Shown: one piece after another, positions 7,535-12,193 of the stretch
How the letters are laid out: each line of letters starts with the position of its first letter
How positions within the stretch are numbered: the first letter of the stretch is position 1
From: an uncultured Rubellimicrobium sp.
Lineage (GTDB): Bacteria > Pseudomonadota > Alphaproteobacteria > Rhodobacterales > Rhodobacteraceae
Assembly (NCBI GenBank): GCA_902805995.1
Contig: CADCUU010000379.1
Location: forward strand, 1 to 12,193
Direction: 5' to 3'
DNA: 12,193 nucleotides
Position numbers and translations under genes: made by a program
Notes under the pieces: model-generated
Databases searched by the model: none
Seen by the model: only the letters and a program-made list of their open reading frames with translations
What the model was told of the DNA's origin: nothing

Positions 7535-7557
7535 TGGGCGGGTCCCCCGTCCTTTCC

Positions 7558-8838
7558 TCAGTAGTTGGAGGTGAGCTGGACGCAGGTCTGCGTCTCGGTG
7601 TTGTACATGCCGCAGCTCAGCTTTTCCCAATCGGCCTCGAGCACGGCGGATTCGGGCAGGAAGTCGGTCCAGGCGTCGCCCGGCACTTCTTCGGTCTGGG
7701 AGATGATGTCGAACTGGCCATCGGCGGTGATCTCCCCGATCAGCACCGGCTTGGTCAGGTGATGGTTCGGCAGCATCACAGAGGTACCGCCAGTCAGGTT
7801 CGGGCCTTCCTGGCCGATCATGGCGGCGGTGACCGCATCCACGTCGGTGGTGCCGGCCTGCTCGACCGCCTGCACCCACATGTTGAAGCCGATGTAGTGG
7901 GCCTCCATCGGGTCGTTGGTTACGCGGGCGTCGTCGCCGATATAGGCGTGCCAGGCGTCGATGAAGGCCGCGTTCTCGGGCGTGTCGGCGGACATGAAGT
8001 AGTTCCAGGCCGCGAGGTGCCCCACGAGGTTCGTGGTGTCGAGACCGGAAAGCTCCTCCTCGCCGACCGAGAAGGCCACGACCGGCATGTCGTCGGCGGA
8101 GATGCCCTGCGCGGCCAGTTCCTTGTAGAAGCCGATGTTGGCGTCGCCGTTGATGGTCGAGATCACGCCCACCGGCTCGCCGTCGGCGGCCAGCGCTTTG
8201 ACGTCGGACACGATGGTCGCCCAGTCGGACTGGCCGAAGGGCGTGTAGTTCACGAAGATGTCCTCTTCGGGGATGCCCTTCGATTCCAGGTAGGCGGCCA
8301 GGATGTTGTTCGTGGTGCGCGGATAGACGTAGTCGGTGCCGAGCAGGGCAAACTTCGTGATGCCAAGCTCCTCCAGGTAGTAGTCCACCGCCGGGATCGC
8401 CTGCTGGTTCGGCGCGGCTCCGGTGTAGAAGACGTTCTTGGACGACTCCTCGCCCTCGTACTGGACGGGATAGAACATGAGGCCGTTCAGCTCTTCGAGC
8501 ACGGGCAGCACGGACTTGCGCGACACCGAGGTCCAGGCCCCGAAGATCACGTCCACCTCATCCACGGTCAGCAGCTCGCGCGCCTTTTCGGCGAAGAGCG
8601 GCCAGTTGGAGGCGGGGTCCACGACCACGGGCTCGATCTGGCAGCCGAGCAGGCCGCCTGCCGCGTTCTGCTGCTCGATGAGCATCAGCATCGTGTCCTT
8701 GAGCGTCGTTTCCGAGATCGCCATGGTCCCGGACAGGGAGTGGAGCACCCCGACCTTGATGGGGCACGCGTCCTGCGCCACGGCGGCGGTCGTGCCGAAG
8801 GCGGCCAGCGCCGCGATGGAAATCATCGTCTTCTTCAT
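7558..8838 (-). CDS. urtA: Urea ABC transporter substrate-binding protein UrtA
   Basis: The periplasmic receptor that binds urea and delivers it to UrtBC. The 426-residue protein has a Sec signal peptide (MKKTMISIAALAAFGTTAAVA, cleavage likely before Gln22). The mature part starts CPIKVGVLHSLSGTMAISE, the usual UrtA opening, followed by family stretches such as DPASNWPLFAEKARELL, VIFGAWTSVSRKSVLP and NGLMFYPVQYEG. It belongs to the Peripla_BP_5 / amide-binding family with FmdD and AmiC, but these stretches favour urea over short amides or branched-chain amino acids. The C-terminal end has a Cys pair (CGMYNTETQTC). There is no lipobox, so it should be a soluble periplasmic protein. An AGGGA ten bases upstream serves as ribosome-binding site. 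It is the first gene of the operon and is followed by two hairpins before urtB. Confidence 0.95.
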   Translation of the reverse strand: MKKTMISIAALAAFGTTAAVAQDACPIKVGVLHSLSGTMAISETTLKDTMLMLIEQQNAAGGLLGCQIEPVVVDPASNWPLFAEKARELLTVDEVDVIFGAWTSVSRKSVLPVLEELNGLMFYPVQYEGEESSKNVFYTGAAPNQQAIPAVDYYLEELGITKFALLGTDYVYPRTTNNILAAYLESKGIPEEDIFVNYTPFGQSDWATIVSDVKALAADGEPVGVISTINGDANIGFYKELAAQGISADDMPVVAFSVGEEELSGLDTTNLVGHLAAWNYFMSADTPENAAFIDAWHAYIGDDARVTNDPMEAHYIGFNMWVQAVEQAGTTDVDAVTAAMIGQEGPNLTGGTSVMLPNHHLTKPVLIGEITADGQFDIISQTEEVPGDAWTDFLPESAVLEADWEKLSCGMYNTETQTCVQLTSNY

Positions 8839-9267
8839 TGGTCCCGGTTCCCTGTTGGCGGCCGGGCCAAGGACCGGGCGTCCCCGGGCGCTTGCGCGCG
8901 CCGGGCCCTCGGTTATCCTTGAGCCGCAGCCCTTCTTGCTGCCGTCGCGCGGGGTTCATGTCTGGCCGGACCGGCCCCGCGCGATGTTCGTAGGGCGGCT
9001 GAGCCTGCCCTGAGGCGAGCAAAGGACCGCGTTCTCCGAGGCGCAACGGCGTGCAGTCCGCGATTGTGGTGTTTTCGGCGCAGATGCCACATTTTCAGGC
9101 AGGTGCGCAGGTTCCGCACAAGATGCGAGCGGATGGCGTGTCGCAGCGGCCGTGCGGCACAGCAGCCGGACCCTGTCGGTCCATGATCGAGGCAGGTCTG
9201 AAGCCGACCGGGTGGATGATCGTGAGATAGTACCGAGAGCCGCCCCAGTGGTGCGCGGCCGAAACGC
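8839..9267 (-). promoter_or_regulatory. 429-base non-coding region upstream of urtA
   Basis: No credible gene was seen on either strand; the open frames here read as Arg/Pro-rich noise. The region must hold the end of the amino acid transporter operon and the promoter and leader of urtABCDE. I looked on the minus strand for a sigma-54 -24/-12 element and NtrC-type sites, expected for nitrogen-controlled urea uptake, and found no clean match. The nearest (minus strand around 9041-9058, TGCACGCCGTTGC) has the spacing one base short. A GC-rich imperfect hairpin lies at 8883-8905 and a long inverted repeat at 8945-8984. A small inverted repeat, GGACC/GGTCC with a five-base loop, at 9168-9182 could form at the end of the upstream operon's message but lacks a T-run. 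Confidence 0.45.
8945..8984. repeat. 10-bp perfect inverted repeat in the urtA leader region
   Basis: TCGCGCGGGG at 8945-8954 is the exact reverse complement of CCCCGCGCGA at 8975-8984, with 20 bases between. The spacer contains part of a second palindrome, GGCCGGACCGGCC at 8964-8976, that overlaps the right arm and so competes with the larger pairing. It lies 107-146 bases before the urtA start. It may be an operator or a structured 5' leader; nothing in the sequence decides which. Confidence 0.5.
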
Positions 9268-9999
9268 CTACCGTACGCGGCGCAGGAACGCCTGGGTTCT
9301 GGGGTCGCGAGGGGCGTCAAAGATCTGGGCGGGAGGCCCCTCCTCCACGATGCGCCCGCCTTCCATGAAGATCACGCGGTCGGCGATCTCCCGGGCGAAC
9401 TGCATCTCATGGGTCACGATCAGCATGGTCTGGTGCCGCTCGGCCACGCGGCGGATCACGCTCAGGACCTCGCCCACCCATTCGGGGTCGAGAGCGGAGG
9501 TCGGCTCGTCGAAGAGCATGAGTTGCGCGTCGAGGGCCAGCGCCCGGCCGATGCCCACGCGCTGCTGCTGACCGCCGGACAGAGCGGCCGGGTAGGCCTC
9601 CGCCTTGTCGCTGAGGCCCACATCCCGCAGGACGGCGTCGGCGCGCGCATCGGCCTCCGCCTTGGGGAGGCGCTTCACGGTCACCAGCGCCTCGGCGATG
9701 TTGCCGCGGGCCGTGCGGTTGGCGAAGAGCGCGTAGTTCTGGAAGACGAAGGCTGTCCGGCGGCGGAGCGCGATGATCTGCGCCTTGGTCGCCCGCGCGG
9801 CGTCCACCGTCAGATCGCCCACGCGGATGGTCCCGGACTCGGCCCGGTCGAGGAAGTTGAGGCACCGAAGGAGCGTGGACTTGCCGGTGCCCGAAGGCCC
9901 GATCACCACGATCCGCTCGCCTGGGCGGATGGTCAGGTCGATGCCGTTCAGGACGGCCGTGCCGCCGAACCGCTTGGTCAGGCCCCTCACCTCGATCAT
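9268..9999 (-). CDS. Polar amino acid ABC transporter ATP-binding protein, cystine-type (YecC/TcyN-like)
   Basis: The cytoplasmic ATPase of the second importer, 243 residues. Walker A is GPSGTGKS at 34-41, the Q-loop is Gln87 in FVFQNYALFANRTA, the signature is LSGGQQQR at 140-147, Walker B is LMLFDEP at 160-166 followed by TSALD, and the switch His is His197 in IVTHEMQFA. SGTIRVGDLTVDAAR (55-69) and the ALFANRT stretch resemble cystine-transporter ATPases more than GlnQ or HisP, which is why cystine is suggested; the substrate is still an inference. The frame is open upstream to 10305, but those residues are permease sequence read in another frame. The start at 9999 overlaps the permease stop as ATGA, so translation is probably coupled. 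There is no clear ribosome-binding site of its own. It is the last gene of its operon. Confidence 0.92.
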   Translation of the reverse strand: MIEVRGLTKRFGGTAVLNGIDLTIRPGERIVVIGPSGTGKSTLLRCLNFLDRAESGTIRVGDLTVDAARATKAQIIALRRRTAFVFQNYALFANRTARGNIAEALVTVKRLPKAEADARADAVLRDVGLSDKAEAYPAALSGGQQQRVGIGRALALDAQLMLFDEPTSALDPEWVGEVLSVIRRVAERHQTMLIVTHEMQFAREIADRVIFMEGGRIVEEGPPAQIFDAPRDPRTQAFLRRVR

Positions 10000-10670
10000 C
10001 GTGCGAGCGCCCGGTTCATGCGAAGCTCCAGCCGTCGCTGGACGGTGGACAGCGTCTCCACCACGGCCCAGTAGATGATCGCCACGAGGAGGAATGCCTC
10101 GAAGTAGCGGAAGCTGCTCGCCGCCTCCTTCTGCGCGGCACCCATCATCTCGGTGACGCCGAGGGTGAAAGCGAGCGACGTGGCCTTGATCATGTCGATG
10201 AAGTAGTTGAGCAGCGTCGGCGCCGCGATGCGCGCAGCCTGGGGCAGGATAATGCGCCGCAGCGCCTGAAGCTGGGTCATGCCGACGGCCTGGCTCGCCT
10301 CCCACTGGCTGCGGTCGACCCCCAGGATCGCGGCACGGATGCTTTCGGCCATGTAGGCCGCGAAATGGAGCGTGATGCCCATGATCGCGGCGGTGATGCC
10401 GTTGATCGCGCTGAAGGCGGGGATGATCTGCGGCAGCCCGTAGTAGAAGAGGAACAACTGCACGAGGAGCGGCGTCCCCCGGAAGAAGCTCACGAAGCCC
10501 ATCACGATCTGGTCGAGGACCGGGAGCCGGAGCACCCGGACCATGGCCAGCACCACCGCCAGAGCGAGCGCCAGCACCATCGCCGCCAGCGCCATGCCGA
10601 GGGTCAGCGGCAGGTAGCGAAGGAGAATGGGCACGAGACCCAGCATGAAGTCCAGGTCGAGCGTGCCCAT
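9996..10670 (-). CDS. Polar amino acid ABC transporter permease (HisM/GlnP/YecS family)
   Basis: An inner-membrane channel subunit, 224 residues, with about five hydrophobic segments. FFRGTPLLVQLFLFYYGLPQ is the hallmark of His/Glu/Gln/Cys-type permeases, and EASQAVGMTQLQALRRIILP is the cytoplasmic EAA loop that docks on the ATPase. A longer frame opens at 10787 but its first 39 residues are Pro/Arg-rich and are the reverse reading of the binding-protein tail, so the ATG at 10670 is chosen. That start lies four bases after the binding-protein stop and has no strong ribosome-binding site, suggesting coupling. Only one permease gene is present, so the channel is probably a homodimer. Confidence 0.92.
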   Translation of the reverse strand: MGTLDLDFMLGLVPILLRYLPLTLGMALAAMVLALALAVVLAMVRVLRLPVLDQIVMGFVSFFRGTPLLVQLFLFYYGLPQIIPAFSAINGITAAIMGITLHFAAYMAESIRAAILGVDRSQWEASQAVGMTQLQALRRIILPQAARIAAPTLLNYFIDMIKATSLAFTLGVTEMMGAAQKEAASSFRYFEAFLLVAIIYWAVVETLSTVQRRLELRMNRALAR

Positions 10671-10674
10671 GCCG

Positions 10675-11562
10675 TCACTCGGTCGCCGTGGCTTCGGCGC
10701 CGTCGGTCGTCGCGCCTTCGGTCGTGGTCGGAGCCGCCTCCGTGCCGGTCGCCTCGGCTTCGGCGGGGGCGGCTTCGGCGGGGGCATCTCCGCCCTCGCC
10801 GGGGGTCGTCACGTCGAGGCCCAGCCACTTCGTGGAGATCTCGCTCAGCGTGCCGTCTTCCTTGAGCGTCGTGATCGCCGCGTCGACCTCGTCCCGGAGC
10901 GCCTGCCCCTCTTCGTCGCTGCGGAACGGCAGGGCGTTCTGGATCTCGCTGAAGGGCTCCCCCGCCAGTTCGAGCGGCTGGCCGCTTTCCTGGATCACCG
11001 TGGCCGTGGACACGCGGTCCATCACGAAGGCATCCACGCGCCCGAGCGCCACGTCCTGCTCCAGGTTGCTCTCGTAGGTGCGGATGTCGATTTCGCCTGC
11101 GTTGGGGAGCTCGCGCAGGAGCTGCTCGAAGTTGGAGCCGAGGTTCACCGCGACTGAACGGCCGCTCAGGTCGTCGGGGCTCTGGATGCCTTCGGGGTTG
11201 CCCTCCTGCACGACGATCTGGGCGCCGTCGATGACATAAGGCTGGGTGAAGACGAAGGCCTCCTCCCGCTCGGGCGTGATGGTGATCTGGTTCGCGACCG
11301 TGTCGATTCGCCCGGATTCGAGCGCGCCGATCAGACCCGAGAATGACATGGTGACGAACTCCACGGGGCGGCCGATCTGCTCGCCCACGGCGTTCATGAA
11401 GTCGACCTCGAATCCCTGAAGCTGGTCCTGCTCCACGAAGGTGAAGGGGAAGTAGCCGCCCGACATGCCCACCCGGAGGGGCTCCTGACCGGCGGCGTCC
11501 TGGGCCTGGGCGCCCGCGGCGGCGATCAGGCCGGTGATGACGAATCCCATGAGCGTTCGCAT
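10675..11562 (-). CDS. Polar amino acid ABC transporter substrate-binding protein with an acidic low-complexity tail
   Basis: A periplasmic receptor of the family-3 solute-binding proteins, 295 residues. The signal peptide is about residues 1-20 (ends AQA before Gln21). The binding fold runs from about 28 to 250: VGMSGGYFPFTFVEQDQLQG, then LESGRIDTVANQITITPERE with Arg99 as the likely carboxylate-binding residue, then FTQPYVIDG. The VANQ stretch resembles cystine-binding proteins such as FliY/TcyJ, so cystine or a related polar amino acid is the likely ligand (inferred). Residues 251-295 are unusual: a tail made almost only of Ala, Glu, Thr, Gly, Pro and Asp after the fold ends at WLGLD. It has a duplicated PAEAx unit encoded by a 15-base tandem repeat. 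AGGAG at 11569-11573 lies six bases before the ATG. It is the first gene of a three-gene operon. Confidence 0.92.
   Translation of the reverse strand: MRTLMGFVITGLIAAAGAQAQDAAGQEPLRVGMSGGYFPFTFVEQDQLQGFEVDFMNAVGEQIGRPVEFVTMSFSGLIGALESGRIDTVANQITITPEREEAFVFTQPYVIDGAQIVVQEGNPEGIQSPDDLSGRSVAVNLGSNFEQLLRELPNAGEIDIRTYESNLEQDVALGRVDAFVMDRVSTATVIQESGQPLELAGEPFSEIQNALPFRSDEEGQALRDEVDAAITTLKEDGTLSEISTKWLGLDVTTPGEGGDAPAEAAPAEAEATGTEAAPTTTEGATTDGAEATATE
10756..10785. repeat. Two perfect 15-bp tandem repeats in the binding-protein tail
   Basis: The unit GGCTTCGGCGGGGGC (plus strand) occurs twice in direct succession, with partial related units on both sides. It encodes the repeated Pro-Ala-Glu-Ala portion of the tail and probably arose by slippage or short duplication. 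Confidence 0.85.
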
Positions 11563-11720
11563 TGGCTGCTCCTTTTCCTGCTCCGTGTCGAAATGGAGGG
11601 AACATGCGCCAGAGCAAGTGCCGGGTTTGCGTGGTTCGTCAGATTGGAGCCGGCCCCTTGCCGGGCGGCGTGGCCTTTCGACGCCTCAACCCGCACCAGA
11701 GGGCTGACTGCCCCCCCGTG
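11563..11720 (-). promoter_or_regulatory. Intergenic region upstream of the amino acid transporter operon
   Basis: These 158 bases separate the histidine kinase stop from the binding-protein start; both genes are on the minus strand. The strong AGGAG (11569-11573) is the only clear signal. A GC-rich imperfect inverted repeat near 11651-11671 could end the kinase transcript, but it has no T-run. No convincing -35/-10 pair was found, although a promoter for the operon is expected here. Confidence 0.35.
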
Positions 11721-12193
11721 TCAGACCTTCTCGGGCTGAGCTTGAAGGTTCGCGATCGGCGCCTCGATGGAGCAGACGAGGCCGTCACGCGCGAAATCGA
11801 GAACGGCGGGCCCGCCCAATTCGCCGCTCAGTCCCCTTTGGATGAGACGGGAGCCGAAACCCGACCGCGAGGGGGCCGTGACCTCCGGGCCGCCGGATTC
11901 GCGCCAGAGCAGCCGGAACATGGGCGGCTCCGCCTCAGACACGTCCCAGGTCACCGTCACGGTTCCGGTCTTGTTGGAAAGGGCTCCGTACTTGCTGGCG
12001 TTGGTGGCCAACTCGTGGAGGGCCAAGGTCAGGTTCACGGCGGCCTGGGGACGGACGCGCAGGTCGGGGCCGGCGACCTCGAAGCGATGCTCCTGGTCGA
12101 AGGGCTCCAGGGCGGCCCTCACGGCAGCGCCGAGGTCCGCCGCCTCCCAGTTTGCCCTGGTCAGGAGGTCATGAGCCGCGGCGAGGGCAATCA
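11721..12193 (-). CDS. HWE-family sensor histidine kinase, C-terminal catalytic part (cut by the window edge)
   Basis: The open frame runs from the right edge to a TGA at 11721-11723 and encodes about 157 residues. A GTG at 12122 opens a shorter reading, but the codons before it (AHDLLTRANWEAADLGAAV) are clearly part of the same protein and match the segment after the phospho-acceptor helix in HWE/HisKA_2 kinases. The ATP-binding domain follows. The N-box LALHELATNASKYGALS (around 11982-12027) contains the family-defining His. WRESGGP (around 11886-11911) contains the WxE motif of the G1 box. GFGSRLIQRGLSGELGG is the glycine-rich G2 region. The phospho-acceptor His and any sensor domain lie outside the window, so the signal cannot be read. 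Such kinases often feed the general stress response or single-domain regulators in alphaproteobacteria. Whether it controls the neighbouring transporter is unknown. Confidence 0.9.
   Translation of the reverse strand, partial: IALAAAHDLLTRANWEAADLGAAVRAALEPFDQEHRFEVAGPDLRVRPQAAVNLTLALHELATNASKYGALSNKTGTVTVTWDVSEAEPPMFRLLWRESGGPEVTAPSRSGFGSRLIQRGLSGELGGPAVLDFARDGLVCSIEAPIANLQAQPEKV

Noticed and set aside
9041..9060. Possible sigma-54 promoter on the minus strand (TGCACGCCGTTGC) upstream of urtA
   Set aside because: The first element is TG rather than GG and the distance to the GC element is one base short; sigma-54 spacing is strict.
9103..9119. GTGCG-N7-CGCAC inverted repeat considered as an NtrC site
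   Set aside because: NtrC half-sites run GCAC first and GTGC second; here the order is reversed, and short GC-rich inverted repeats are expected by chance.
10671..10787. Pro/Arg-rich N-terminal extension of the amino acid permease
   Set aside because: It is the out-of-frame reading of the low-complexity binding-protein tail; the permease proper begins at 10670.

Overview
The window is about 12.2 kb of GC-rich bacterial DNA. Gene content, codon use and the long form of UrtB suggest an alphaproteobacterium, most likely Rhodobacterales; this is an inference from protein style, since no rRNA or marker gene is present. Nearly all of it is coding and no mobile element, tRNA or CRISPR array was seen.

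Layout, left to right. Positions 1-101 hold the tail of a plus-strand gene cut by the edge. Next is the one complete plus-strand gene (245-2809). It encodes a large three-part protein: an AMP-forming acyl-activating (adenylation) domain, a phosphopantetheine carrier domain, and a membrane acyltransferase-3 (AT3/OafA-like) domain. It runs convergently into a five-gene minus-strand operon, urtABCDE (8838 down to 2831), a complete high-affinity ABC importer for urea of the branched-chain amino acid transporter class. Upstream of urtA lies a 429-base non-coding stretch. Beyond it is a second minus-strand ABC operon (11562 down to 9268) in the order binding protein, permease, ATPase. This is a polar amino acid transporter resembling cystine systems. 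The right edge holds the C-terminal part of a minus-strand HWE-family sensor histidine kinase that continues outside the window.

How the genes work together. UrtA captures urea in the periplasm, UrtB and UrtC form the channel, and UrtD and UrtE power it. The genes are packed with 1-4 base gaps or overlaps, except for a 109-base gap after urtA. That gap holds two strong hairpins, one of which buries the urtB ribosome-binding site, a layout that would give more binding protein than channel. The second operon is a self-contained importer with a single permease type. The A-carrier-AT3 protein looks like a one-polypeptide device that activates a carboxylic acid, holds it as a thioester and passes it to a membrane acyltransferase. 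This recalls the division of labour of DltA/DltC/DltB, but with an AT3 in place of the MBOAT enzyme. It is the least ordinary item in the window.
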